Source of the DNA: Desulfovibrio gilichinskyi
GTDB taxonomy: Bacteria; Desulfobacterota; Desulfovibrionia; Desulfovibrionales; Desulfovibrionaceae
Length of the DNA: 64,000 nt
Assembly (NCBI RefSeq): GCF_900177375.1
Contig: NZ_FWZU01000004.1
Location: 1 to 64,000 of the forward strand
Reading direction: 5' to 3'
Part shown: positions 16,016 to 24,494 of the stretch, piece after piece
Layout of the letters: every line of letters begins with the position of its first letter
How positions within the stretch are numbered: position 1 is the first letter of the stretch
Notes under the pieces: model-generated
The model's input: the letters and a program-made list of their open reading frames with translations, nothing else
Told to the model about the DNA's origin: nothing
Databases searched by the model: none
Position numbers and translations under genes: made by a program

Positions 16016-16081
16016 ATAAAACTCCTATTACGGTTATAAATACAGGTAGATACGGTTAACAGACACACCATAATTCGAGGC

Positions 16082-16183
16082 TTAAGGAACATTGTAAATT
16101 TGAGGAAGGCCCCCCATGGTATAGGAAGAAATCAGACCGAGACCCCAAAGAACCAGAAGCACTATCGCAATGACTTCAAACAT
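16082..16183 (-). CDS. 33-residue lmo0937-type small membrane protein
   Basis: ATG at 16183 with a strong GAGAGGGG site upstream encodes MFEVIAIVLLVLWGLGLISS followed by YTMGG and a short tail. The start matches the lmo0937 family of single-helix membrane proteins (LLVLW.LGL.SSYTMGG), usually about 45-50 residues with a second helix. Here the second half is missing and the protein ends after GGLPQIYNVP, so it may be truncated. Such genes commonly lie beside BON-domain genes, as here. Confidence 0.6.
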   Translation of the reverse strand: MFEVIAIVLLVLWGLGLISSYTMGGLPQIYNVP

Positions 16184-16273
16184 GTTTTACCCCTCTCTAC
16201 CGCTGGGAAGACTCCTTTATGATACAAGCTTTACCCCGGTTCATGGAATCGGTCTGTGCGATAGTGCACGTAG

Positions 16274-16435
16274 GAACATTATTTTAAACTTAATCTGACG
16301 GGAAAAAACCTCGAATATTCTTTGATTAACTCGACTGATTTTGCTGCTGTCATACTGATAGCCATGTGGGTCTACTGGCCGGAACTTAAAACACGCATAA
16401 CTAGAAGAAGAAAAACCGTAAGCGGTAGTGCTTAA
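16274..16435 (+). pseudogene. C-terminal fragment of the interrupted APC permease
   Basis: A 53-codon frame without a start ends in one hydrophobic helix and a basic tail (FAAVILIAMWVYWPELKTRI, then TRRRKTVSGSA). Last helix, WPEL turn and Arg-rich cytosolic tail are what the end of an APC transporter looks like. It lies on the same strand as the N-terminal fragment at 14874-15225, about 1.05 kb further on, separated by the BON and lmo0937 genes. That it belongs to the same former gene is inference. Confidence 0.5.
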
Positions 16436-16492
16436 TTAACCACACATACAACAACTTATAAAAAAATAATTCATCTTTCGAAAGCAAACTAA

Positions 16493-16529
16493 TTGACATT
16501 AGTAAGCCACCTTACTATACGGCGGCTTA
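16493..16529 (+). promoter_or_regulatory. promoter and overlapping palindromic operator of the MarR operon
   Basis: TTGACA at 16493-16498 and TACTATA at 16513-16519 form a promoter with a short spacer. An inverted repeat TAAGCCACC (16503-16511) / GGCGGCTTA (16521-16529), 8 of 9 matching, covers the -10 region and runs into the ATG at 16529. A MarR dimer here would block RNA polymerase. The transcript would have almost no leader. Confidence 0.6.
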
Positions 16530-17044
16530 TGAACAACTATTTACATCCCAAATACACATCTGTCTTAAACAAAATCAGGAAGGAAGGACATCCTCAGCTA
16601 AACGCCATTACCATATGCTTTCAGTTTCTAAGCGCAAGCGCAGCTATGGATGGAGCTTGCGAAAGCAGACTACAAGCCCTTGGATTTTCAGAAGGTAGAT
16701 TTGTCTTGCTAATGCTGCTTCATGAAGAAACGGAAGGACTTTTCCCTCATCAACTGGCAAAGCAAGCTGGAGTAACACGAGCGACGATCACAGGACTACT
16801 AGACAATCTTGAACGTGATCAAATCATCGAACGACATGCATATGAAGATGACAGAAGAAAAATACGCATATTCCTGACCCAAAAAGGAGCTGATATGGCC
16901 ACAAAGCTGTTTCAAATTCACACGGATTGGGTTGCGACACTATTCGCCGACATTTCACAGGAAGAAGAGCACATGCTGACTAATATTTTTGAGCGTCTTT
17001 CCAGAAAACTACAAAACAAAGCAATCGACGAAACAACAGTTTAG
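16529..17044 (+). CDS. MarR-family regulator
   Basis: About 171 residues from ATG 16529; the longer frame to 16493 begins on the -35 box and is rejected. The winged helix is clear: HQLAKQAGVTRATITGLLDN (recognition helix) and DRRKIRIFLTQKG (wing). MarR proteins repress neighbouring genes until a ligand or oxidant binds. It is followed after 11 bases by a flavoprotein gene, probably in the same operon and its main target. The palindrome over its own promoter indicates autorepression. Confidence 0.85.
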   Translation: MNNYLHPKYTSVLNKIRKEGHPQLNAITICFQFLSASAAMDGACESRLQALGFSEGRFVLLMLLHEETEGLFPHQLAKQAGVTRATITGLLDNLERDQIIERHAYEDDRRKIRIFLTQKGADMATKLFQIHTDWVATLFADISQEEEHMLTNIFERLSRKLQNKAIDETTV

Positions 17045-17055
17045 GAGCAGTTAAA

Positions 17056-17610
17056 ATGAAAGTTCTTATTTTGACGAGTAGTCATCGAAAGAATGGTAAT
17101 TCAAATATTCTTGCACAAGAAGTAAACAAAGGAGCGTCTGAAAAAGGACATAGCACCACAACGATCGATCTTGCACGGCTGACAATAAACGGCTGTAGAG
17201 ATTGTGGTTGCTGTGAAGCTCCAAAATACAACGGCTGTATTATCAAAGATGACATGGTCTCAATTTACCCTCAACTTATTGCAGCTGATACTATCATTCT
17301 TGCTTCACCAATCTACTGGTGCAATATAAACGGGCAATTAAAACAATGTATTGATCGCTGGAAAGGAATTGCACCTGATAGGGAACACAATCCTTTTCAG
17401 GGTAAAAATATTGGAGCGATCTTTTCCTATGGCGATACTGACGTATTAACTTCTGGCTGCGTTAATGCGATAAAATCCTTACAGGATCTATGTGAATACG
17501 CACAGGCTAAATGGCTGGGAGCCGTTTACGGAACAGCATTCAAAGCAGGGGATGTCCTAGAAAATAAAGAACTTTTGCAACAGGCTAAACAATTCGGCAA
17601 TGACTTATAA
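17056..17610 (+). CDS. NADPH-dependent FMN reductase / iron-sulfur flavoprotein-like
   Basis: A 184-residue flavodoxin-fold protein: FMN phosphate loop LTSSHRKNGNSNIL, then a Cys-rich insert NGCRDCGCCEAPKYNGCIIK and DDMVSIYPQLIAADTIILAS, and SPIYWCNINGQLKQ. The insert matches the cluster-binding loop of iron-sulfur flavoproteins (Isf). The protein probably passes electrons between NAD(P)H or ferredoxin and a quinone, nitro compound or oxidant. Control by MarR suggests a response to such a compound. Confidence 0.8.
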   Translation: MKVLILTSSHRKNGNSNILAQEVNKGASEKGHSTTTIDLARLTINGCRDCGCCEAPKYNGCIIKDDMVSIYPQLIAADTIILASPIYWCNINGQLKQCIDRWKGIAPDREHNPFQGKNIGAIFSYGDTDVLTSGCVNAIKSLQDLCEYAQAKWLGAVYGTAFKAGDVLENKELLQQAKQFGNDL

Positions 17611-17620
17611 AAACATATTA

Positions 17621-17658
17621 AAATCCGGCCCGTTCAGTTAACTGACAGGACCGGATTT
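17621..17658. terminator. bidirectional terminator
   Basis: AAATCCGG (17621-17628) pairs with CCGGATTT (17651-17658), with an inner CAGTTAACTG hairpin. It lies between the convergent flavoprotein and AdiC-like genes. Confidence 0.75.
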
Positions 17659-17681
17659 TAATTAATAATTATAAAGAATGA

Positions 17682-19025
17682 CTAACCGCGCGGAGTTTCA
17701 CGAATTTTCTTCTCAAACTCATTGCGGTCCTTACCGACATAGAAAATAAATATGCAGAGCATTACAATCATGCATCCGGCCAATGCGCCTTTTGCCGCGC
17801 CTGAAAGAGCAACCATGCAGAATCCGCAAGCCAGAAGCGCTGAACAGATTTTAAGCCATGCTCCTTTCGCTTTAAATCCATAACGGCGCAAAAGGTTAAG
17901 CGCTGAATAGAAATACGGAGGCAAAGTCAGCAACACGGCAATCTTTATAATATTTCCGAACATACTTTGCGTGCTTCCTCCGTTAGACATAATCATCAAG
18001 GCAACAAGCAGCAAACTCATCATTATTGATGAAAAGATCAGACCCTCAACGGGGATACCATGCTGACTCCGCTTGCCGAAAGCTTTGGGAAGCGTGCCGT
18101 CATTTGAAGCCCTGCATCCGGCCTGTGAAACAAGCATCATCCACGAACCAAGTGAGGCCAGACAGGCAAAAGCAGTAACGGCGGAAACAAGTTTCGGAAC
18201 ATAAGCAGCAAACGGCATACTTGCACAGATATGCCCCATTACCATGGAAAAAGGTGCGCCGGAGGCTACAACCTCACTTGCTGGAAACATTCCGGAAATG
18301 GCGGTACATGAAAGAATATAAACAAGTCCCGCAATAGCCGTTCCTACCATAGTTGAAATTGGGATTGTCCGTTTAGGATTCCTTACAACTGCGGTGTTAA
18401 CAGAGGCACTTTCAACCCCGATAAAGCTCCAGATGCATAAAATAATCGCCGCAAGAATTGCTGACTCAGAAGTTTTACCTGATGCAAGCCAGTTACTGTT
18501 GAACTGTGCCACATCAAAGAAAGCCCAGCCCACTGTACCCGTTATCACAACAGGAATTAAAAGCAGTACAACCCCTACAGAAACAAGACGACCTATCCAG
18601 TCAGCACCCAGAATATTAATTCCGGTAAATATCCAGATAATTATTATGGATGTTATGCCGGCATAAAGCGGGTTTTGCAGAACTGGAAAGAAAATTGATA
18701 AATAATCCACACCTGTTATAGCAATCGCAATGTTACCAATCCAGTTGGCGTGGTAGTAGAGCAGGCCGGCTTGATAGCCAAGAATAGGAGCGACTTCGCC
18801 GGAATATGCGATGGGTCCCCCCTCTTGCGGGTCTTCCATGCCGAGCCTTGCAAATACATATGCCAGAGCCAAGGCTCCAAGAAGCGCAACTCCCCAGCCT
18901 ATCAAAGAAATACTACCGATAGCGGCGAGATTAGCCGGAAGAAGAGCAATTCCCGACCCCATCATATTTCCGGCAACAACAGCGGTACACGCTATCACGC
19001 CCATTTTTTTGTGCTCAGCAGCCAT
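17682..19025 (-). CDS. adiC: AdiC-like arginine/agmatine antiporter (APC family)
   Basis: A 447-residue, 12-helix transporter. GNMMGSGIALLPANLAAIG matches the substrate-binding helix 1 of AdiC, and WSFIGVESASVNTAVVRNPK matches helix 6. AdiC swaps external arginine for internal agmatine, exporting a proton equivalent per turn. An AAGGAG site precedes the ATG. It is downstream of a GadC-like antiporter and an AdiA-like decarboxylase on the same strand, the expected partners. Homology to AdiC is strong by eye; exact substrate is inferred from the decarboxylase. Confidence 0.75.
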   Translation of the reverse strand: MAAEHKKMGVIACTAVVAGNMMGSGIALLPANLAAIGSISLIGWGVALLGALALAYVFARLGMEDPQEGGPIAYSGEVAPILGYQAGLLYYHANWIGNIAIAITGVDYLSIFFPVLQNPLYAGITSIIIIWIFTGINILGADWIGRLVSVGVVLLLIPVVITGTVGWAFFDVAQFNSNWLASGKTSESAILAAIILCIWSFIGVESASVNTAVVRNPKRTIPISTMVGTAIAGLVYILSCTAISGMFPASEVVASGAPFSMVMGHICASMPFAAYVPKLVSAVTAFACLASLGSWMMLVSQAGCRASNDGTLPKAFGKRSQHGIPVEGLIFSSIMMSLLLVALMIMSNGGSTQSMFGNIIKIAVLLTLPPYFYSALNLLRRYGFKAKGAWLKICSALLACGFCMVALSGAAKGALAGCMIVMLCIFIFYVGKDRNEFEKKIRETPRG

Positions 19026-19076
19026 GTCGCATCTCCTTATCTCAGTTAAATTGAAAATATTAATCGCTATATCTAA

Positions 19077-20540
19077 CTACGCATTAACTTTATCCGTTGC
19101 AGCAACTCCAACTTTTATTTCACCTTCAAGTGAAGTTCTGTGCACTGACCGATGGTAAAAAATCAAAGGTACTGATGTAAAAACAATAACCCCGGTTAAC
19201 AGAAATCCGACATAATAAATTGAAGACCAGATTCCTTCTGAACGGACTGCATGTGGAGGAATAAAACCGAACACAATTACGAACATGCACGTTACCATTG
19301 CAACCAGCGAAACAATCCATATCCCCGGCTTTCCACCCGGAATAGTGTAGCCGCGTTTTACGTCAGGGTGTGTGTAGCGAAGCCGGATCGCCGCGGCGAA
19401 CATCAGCAAATACATAATCAGATAAAGCTGGGCCGCCAGAGCACTCATCAGCATAAAGGCACTGCTCACTGTCGGCATAAACAGGATCGCACAGGAAAGA
19501 ACTGCTGAAAGACTAGTCTGAATGATCAAAATATTTGTAGGAATTCCGTACTGATTAGTCTTCTGCCACGATTTAGGAAGATAACCTTCTTTTGCAACTT
19601 CCCGAATCCCTTTAGAAGGTCCTACCATCCACGTTACTACCATTGTCAGTGCGCCATATGCCAGAAGAAAACATATGATCGGGGTCATAAACGGCATTTT
19701 GTGAATTTGAAAAAGCTTATCAAAAGCCTGACAGACTCCTGCACTGAGACTTACTCCGTCAGCCGGAAGAACCATTGCAATTGCAAGTGAACCGAAAGTT
19801 GAAAGCGAAATGATAATAATACAAGCCGCAAAAATTGCGCGAGGGTAATTTTTAGAAGGATTATCCACTTCGTTAACGTGAACCGCTGACATCTCAATTC
19901 CAAGAAAGGAAACAAGCATTGCCGCAAGGAGCATAAGCTGTTGTAAACTGTCGATATCAGGAATCAGCCCATCCCATGAAAAACTGATCTCCGAAGGCTT
20001 TCCAGAAAACACGTGGATAAGTCCTAAGACTATAATCAAAATTCCTGGAATAATGGTTCCGACAATCGCACCGGATGAACTGAAAAAGGCTGAAAGCTTC
20101 ATATCCCTGAAATTAAGAAAAGTCGTAACCCAAAGCGTTACCTGAATAACTCCCACGATAAACCATTTGTTCTCGGCAAGAGCAGGATCAAAAGTATAAG
20201 CTATGGCAGACGCGCCAAAAGCAAGCACTGCTGGAAACCACGGCAGATTTTCAACCCACTGCATGAAAATCGCTACAAACCCCCACTTTGCACCGAAAGC
20301 TTCTTTCACCCACAAGTATACACCGCCCTCGCCCTGCCAGCCGGAAGCGAGTTCCGCTGAGACCAGTGCCGAAGGAATAAAAAAACAAACTGACGCTAAA
20401 GTAAGATAAAAAATCAGTGACCAGCCGTATTCAGCCAGTCCCGGCAAAGCACGCAGCGACATAATAGCCGCAACGTTGATCATCATCAGGGTGAATACGC
20501 TTAGTTTGCTTGATTTTTGTGGATTGTTTATTTCAGACAT
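19077..20540 (-). CDS. GadC-like amino-acid antiporter (APC family)
   Basis: A 487-residue, 12-helix protein. Motifs shared with glutamate/GABA antiporters are ELASGWQGEGGVYLWVKEAF, VHVNEVDNPSKNYPRAIF, ASWIVGPS-like TWMVGPSKGIREVAKEGYLP and YTIPGGKPGIW. The long C-terminal plug that closes GadC at neutral pH is not obvious: the protein ends soon after SLEGEIKVGVAATDKVNA. It lies between the decarboxylase and the AdiC-like gene, so it may carry another substrate pair for the same acid response. No glutamate decarboxylase is in the window. Confidence 0.65.
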   Translation of the reverse strand: MSEINNPQKSSKLSVFTLMMINVAAIMSLRALPGLAEYGWSLIFYLTLASVCFFIPSALVSAELASGWQGEGGVYLWVKEAFGAKWGFVAIFMQWVENLPWFPAVLAFGASAIAYTFDPALAENKWFIVGVIQVTLWVTTFLNFRDMKLSAFFSSSGAIVGTIIPGILIIVLGLIHVFSGKPSEISFSWDGLIPDIDSLQQLMLLAAMLVSFLGIEMSAVHVNEVDNPSKNYPRAIFAACIIIISLSTFGSLAIAMVLPADGVSLSAGVCQAFDKLFQIHKMPFMTPIICFLLAYGALTMVVTWMVGPSKGIREVAKEGYLPKSWQKTNQYGIPTNILIIQTSLSAVLSCAILFMPTVSSAFMLMSALAAQLYLIMYLLMFAAAIRLRYTHPDVKRGYTIPGGKPGIWIVSLVAMVTCMFVIVFGFIPPHAVRSEGIWSSIYYVGFLLTGVIVFTSVPLIFYHRSVHRTSLEGEIKVGVAATDKVNA

Positions 20541-20571
20541 TTACTGATTAGACCTTATTTCAATCACAATA

Positions 20572-20604
20572 GATAAGCCCTCCGTTCATTACAAAGGGCT
20601 TATC
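20572..20604 (-). other. intercistronic hairpin between decarboxylase and antiporter genes
   Basis: GATAAGCCCT (20572-20581) pairs with AGGGCTTATC (20595-20604), but no T-run follows on the minus strand. It may slow or partly stop transcription, or protect the decarboxylase mRNA end, giving unequal expression of enzyme and transporters. Confidence 0.5.
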
Positions 20605-20614
20605 TTATTGATTA

Positions 20615-22915
20615 TTATTTCTTTACACACATGGTTCTAAAGAATTTCTTCCCGCCGCGCTCTATACGCTCAACTCCATGAATATCGCTTTCATAGCCCG
20701 GGAACACATTTTCAAAGTTTTGACGTGTTTCCAGATATTCATAAATAGCGTCAGCCTTTTCATTAAGAATTTCACCACCCATAATTACCGGAATACCCGG
20801 AGGATAAGGAACAATCATTACTGCAGGAATACGGCCTTTCATATCTTTAAGTTCTACGTATTCTACATTTTTTCTGACAACATTATGGTAAGCTTCAGAC
20901 GGCTTCATAGCCTGATCCGGAATCACCTGAAATGCGGCCTGCATTTTATCAAGCAGCTTGTGCTCCTTGTAGTACTTGTGGATGGCATTACAATGATCTT
21001 TGATACCCACTTTCTCGTAAGCCTGCGGAAAACGTTTTACCAGATCCGGCTGCACTACGCTCAAAAGAGCATTAGCATCATAAACTTCTTTAAACTTAAG
21101 CAGCCCGGCTAAAAGCGAACCCTGTTTAGCCTTGGTTGTTCCCATGGAATTGAGCAGCAGGAAAGAATAGTAATCTGTTTTCTCGCAAACAATACCGTGA
21201 TTGATAAGGTAGTTAGTGACGATAGCAGCAGGTATACCTTCCTCAAACATTTCACCGTTTTCTTTCAAACCGGGTGTTGTGAAAGTAAGCTTGATGGGAT
21301 CGAGCATGGCATAATTATCTTCAATGTCATCAAATCCATGCCAGTCATCTTTTGAACTTAAAACCCATGGTTTCTGATTTTCACAAAGATATTCTGTATC
21401 TACATCTTCAAAGTTCTTAATCTCTCCGTCCTGATCAACCTTGGCAGGTTGCCACATTTCAAAGAACCAATCGTTATCGTCCTTCATTTCTTTAGCAATT
21501 TTAGAAACTTTTTTGCGAAGATTGACAGCTGCAAAAATAGTATCGTTCATCAGGACTTCACCACTATCTTCCATCATCTTAGTTGCAACATCGAGCGAAG
21601 CAATCATGCTGTACTGCGGTGATGTAGAACTATGCATCATGTAAGACTCATTCATCTCGTCAGGATCAATCTTTACATGGCTTCCGTTTCTGACATGCAG
21701 CATTGAAGCCTGTGAAAATGCCATGAGCAGTTTATGAGTCGACTGTGAACAAAAGATCGGAGGATGGTTTTCATTGAGGTCATCATCCGCCATGCCGAAA
21801 TGATCTTTGTAAATCGGGTGGAAACGGGCGTATGCATACCAGGCTTCATCAAAATGAAGGTTCTCAACGCTTTTCTGCAACTGCTTTTTAATATTGATAA
21901 CGTTATAGCAAATGCCGTCATAAGTAGAATTTGTCAGGGCCGACATCTTAACGCTTGACGCTTTAATATCGGCAGGAATCATTTTATTCTCTTTAACCTT
22001 TTTCAGAATAGATTCCTTGGAAAATTCTGACAGACGGCAAGGACCGATAATTCCGCGTTTATTGCGGCGGGGAACCATGTAAATAGGATAGGCATCCGTT
22101 ATGACCATGGCGTAGTTGAGCGATTTATGGCAGTTGCGATCCACAAAAGCGATGTCGTCACGCACAAGCTGACTGCGCCAGATAATCTGATTTACGTTAG
22201 ATGTTCCGTTAAGGACGTAATAGGTCTGATCAGCTCCGAATACCCGCGCAGAATTCTTTTCAGCATCTCCGACAACTCCCTCATGGTCCAGCAGAGAGCC
22301 TAGCTCAGGGACCGAAATAGACAAATCGGAGCGGAAAACATTTTCACCGTAAAATTTATGCATTGCAACGCCGGCTGGACTTTTGAGAAAACCTTCTCCG
22401 CCCATATGTCCCGGCGTGTGCCACGCGTACTTGTACGCCTCAGAATACTTGACCAATTCTCCAAAAAATACAGGATATACACCTTTAACATACTTAATTA
22501 TCAGAGTTTCAATACGACCTGCCAAAAACTCTGAGGTGTCAGCAGTTTTCCACAGGCATTCATTTATTTTTTGCAAAACACTGGTTGATAAATCTGACAC
22601 GGCAGTGCGGTCTGTCAGCAAGATAACTGGAATTTTTTTGTTGCGTTTGCGGATTTCATCAAGAAGAAATTCAGGAGAACCTTTTCCATCGTTAAATTTT
22701 TCATCAATATCCCAATCTATAACAACTGCCCCAAGGTCCGAGCGGGACATAAAAATTTCAACAGCATCTTCATAGCTGTATGACGGGATGACAGAACATT
22801 CCTGAATTTCAATAAGTTCTTCTTCTAACTCACGTAGGCGAAGTCCTTCATCATTAGCCGCTTCAAACTGACCTGAAACAATCAAGACAGGCCAAGAATG
22901 CTTTGTTATTTTCAT
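20615..22915 (-). CDS. adiA: arginine decarboxylase, biodegradative (AdiA/LdcI family)
   Basis: A 766-residue PLP enzyme, about the length of E. coli AdiA (755). It has a CheY-like wing domain (about 1-135), then YAWHTPGHMGG, FGADQTYYVLNGTSN, VDRNCHKSLN, LHFDEAWYAYARFHPIY and the PLP lysine K395 in QSTHKLL. The C-terminal domain has WHGFDDIEDNYAMLDPIK and ends MCVKK, all close to AdiA. It makes agmatine from arginine and consumes a proton. AAGGAG precedes the start. Ornithine or lysine as substrate is not excluded, but the AdiC-like partner favours arginine. Confidence 0.75.
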   Translation of the reverse strand: MKITKHSWPVLIVSGQFEAANDEGLRLRELEEELIEIQECSVIPSYSYEDAVEIFMSRSDLGAVVIDWDIDEKFNDGKGSPEFLLDEIRKRNKKIPVILLTDRTAVSDLSTSVLQKINECLWKTADTSEFLAGRIETLIIKYVKGVYPVFFGELVKYSEAYKYAWHTPGHMGGEGFLKSPAGVAMHKFYGENVFRSDLSISVPELGSLLDHEGVVGDAEKNSARVFGADQTYYVLNGTSNVNQIIWRSQLVRDDIAFVDRNCHKSLNYAMVITDAYPIYMVPRRNKRGIIGPCRLSEFSKESILKKVKENKMIPADIKASSVKMSALTNSTYDGICYNVINIKKQLQKSVENLHFDEAWYAYARFHPIYKDHFGMADDDLNENHPPIFCSQSTHKLLMAFSQASMLHVRNGSHVKIDPDEMNESYMMHSSTSPQYSMIASLDVATKMMEDSGEVLMNDTIFAAVNLRKKVSKIAKEMKDDNDWFFEMWQPAKVDQDGEIKNFEDVDTEYLCENQKPWVLSSKDDWHGFDDIEDNYAMLDPIKLTFTTPGLKENGEMFEEGIPAAIVTNYLINHGIVCEKTDYYSFLLLNSMGTTKAKQGSLLAGLLKFKEVYDANALLSVVQPDLVKRFPQAYEKVGIKDHCNAIHKYYKEHKLLDKMQAAFQVIPDQAMKPSEAYHNVVRKNVEYVELKDMKGRIPAVMIVPYPPGIPVIMGGEILNEKADAIYEYLETRQNFENVFPGYESDIHGVERIERGGKKFFRTMCVKK

Positions 22916-23058
22916 CCGTCAAACTCCTTTCTAGCATTTTATATTTACATACATATAAAAATAATAACACTTGTAATATTTGATCCTTACTACACATACA
23001 TTAAACTGTTTAGAATATCCATACTGTTTGGTTAAGATGCTCCTTACAGACATAAAAA

Positions 23059-23092
23059 ACCGTCCTAATGATCTCTCCTCAGGACGGCCTTT
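23059..23092. terminator. terminator hairpin
   Basis: CCGTCCT (23060-23066) pairs with AGGACGG (23081-23087), with A-run and CTTTT flanks. In the minus direction it follows the chemoreceptor relic at 23118. Confidence 0.65.
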
Positions 23093-23117
23093 TAAAATAA
23101 AAGTATATTATAAACAG

Positions 23118-23243
23118 TTAAGTATTACGTATGTGTTCTACAAAACGATAAAGTTCATCGGCTAACTCGGCCACCTGATTTGTAGCGGTAGTTACAAGCG
23201 TATGAATGCCTTCCGAATATACACCATTTACAACTTGATTCGG
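23118..23243 (-). pseudogene. C-terminal relic of a methyl-accepting chemotaxis protein
   Basis: A 41-codon open stretch after an in-frame TAG reads SEGIHTLVTTATNQVAELAD and ELYRFVEHIRNT before TAA at 23118-23120. The heptad pattern with QVAELADELYRFV is the usual end of a chemoreceptor signalling helix. Nothing upstream continues it. It is a gene remnant, followed by a real terminator. Confidence 0.5.
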
Positions 23244-23270
23244 CTATAGGATAAACCTGCTACGGCACAA

Positions 23271-23615
23271 TTAGACAGTCAACATCTTTTCATTATTTTT
23301 AAGAAGATCAGTAAGCGGTACTCCCCAATAAATAACCTCAACATTTTGTGCTTCGATGTCTCCGACTAAGCCGTACATTTCGGCGCAGGAACGGCACGCG
23401 CTCATATTTACTCCTGCGTCTAATGCCGTTGAAATAAGCTTTTTTACAGTATCATTCTCAGTTGCCAGCTTAACCGTCGGCCCCCACAGAATAATGGTAA
23501 CATCCTCCCACCACCCTTTCAGCAAAGAATTTATTCCGTACATAAATACCATTTTTTCTGCGACTTCAGCGTCGGCATTGGTCCATAAGATATAAAGATT
23601 TGTTTTATCGCTCAT
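23271..23615 (-). CDS. DsrE-family protein
   Basis: 114 residues from ATG 23615, with AGAGGT 6 bases upstream; the longer frame to 23699 has no such site. Features are an N-terminal YILWTNADAEVAEKMVFMYG, a WEDVTIILWGPTVKLAT strand-helix, CRSCAEMYG and a closing YWGVPLTDLL. DsrE-fold proteins are small alpha/beta subunits linked to sulfur relay; the Cys pair in ACRSCAEM resembles the sulfur-carrying position. The role is probably sulfur handling, but partner proteins are not adjacent. Confidence 0.7.
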   Translation of the reverse strand: MSDKTNLYILWTNADAEVAEKMVFMYGINSLLKGWWEDVTIILWGPTVKLATENDTVKKLISTALDAGVNMSACRSCAEMYGLVGDIEAQNVEVIYWGVPLTDLLKNNEKMLTV

Positions 23616-23757
23616 TGTGTACCTCTCGGTTATTTTTGCGTTAAAGTAGCAGCCCCCTAACCACCTGTCTTGACAAAAAAACATTCGGCGTGAAATCATT
23701 GCACTGCGTTCTTTATAAATTTTAACTCCAACCTAAATACAAGTAAGGAAAATCATA

Positions 23758-24033
23758 ATGTTCAATTATGACTTATCCCATTGGTCCACATTCTTTTTGG
23801 CTTTTCTGCTGCAATTCGTCGTAAAAGGAGCAGGCCCCGTCTGGGCACAGCTCATGCTTCACGGAACACTCATCATCGCTGCGGCCGCACTTGTAGAACC
23901 GCCTTTGATACTTGTAGGTGATAAAATGACCGACCGCCTGCGCCAAAGCCGCTCTCTTCGTGTCTGGCTGGATAGAACATTAGGCGGAGTGCTTATCGGA
24001 CTCGGCCTGCGTCTTGCTGTGACAGAACGCTAA
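23758..24033 (+). CDS. internally deleted LysE/RhtB-family protein
   Basis: A 91-residue frame. The first 16 residues (MFNYDLSHWSTFFLAF) look like a LysE-family N-terminus. The remainder (QFVVKGAGPVWAQLMLHGTL, VEPPLILVGDKMTDRLR, LDRTLGGVLIGLGLRLAVTE) matches the C-terminal third. Full proteins are about 200-210 residues, so about 115 residues are missing while the frame is kept. It has an AAGGAA site upstream. It is unlikely to transport alone; calling it a relic is an inference from length. Confidence 0.55.
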   Translation: MFNYDLSHWSTFFLAFLLQFVVKGAGPVWAQLMLHGTLIIAAAALVEPPLILVGDKMTDRLRQSRSLRVWLDRTLGGVLIGLGLRLAVTER

Positions 24034-24085
24034 AGTACAAAAAATTTGATTAGTTCATCTCTCTAACACACCAAAAATCAAAATA

Positions 24086-24117
24086 AAAAAGGGTTAAGCT
24101 GATTTAGCTTAACCCTT
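24086..24117 (-). terminator. terminator after tRNA-Phe copy at 24129
   Basis: On the minus strand GGGTTAAGCT-type arms (24091-24100 with 24106-24115) form a 10-bp stem followed by TTTTTT. Confidence 0.8.
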
Positions 24118-24128
24118 AAATATTCAAG

Positions 24129-24204
<76 letters not shown>

Positions 24205-24310
24205 GCCGATTGGTAATTCCTATCATAACACCAAGTTATGTCAACTGTGAAAATTTGCTTTAAATTTGGGCATGAGCATGTGGATAACAAGGGCTAAACA
24301 GCTTAAAATA

Positions 24311-24343
24311 GAAAAAGCCCTCATAATTAAAATTATGAGGGCT
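24311..24343 (-). terminator. terminator after tRNA-Phe copy at 24356
   Basis: A 13-bp perfect stem (24316-24328 with 24331-24343) with a very short loop, followed on the minus strand by TTTTTC. Confidence 0.85.
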
Positions 24344-24355
24344 ATTCTTAACAGA

Positions 24356-24431
<76 letters not shown>

Positions 24432-24494
24432 GCCGCTGAGGAGAGATAACTAACGAAACAAGCTCGCCTTGGCAAGCACTTTTTTAATTTTTTT

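Noticed and set aside
16493-16528. TTG start of a longer MarR protein
   Set aside because: The TTG is the first part of a TTGACA -35 box and the operator lies inside the extension.
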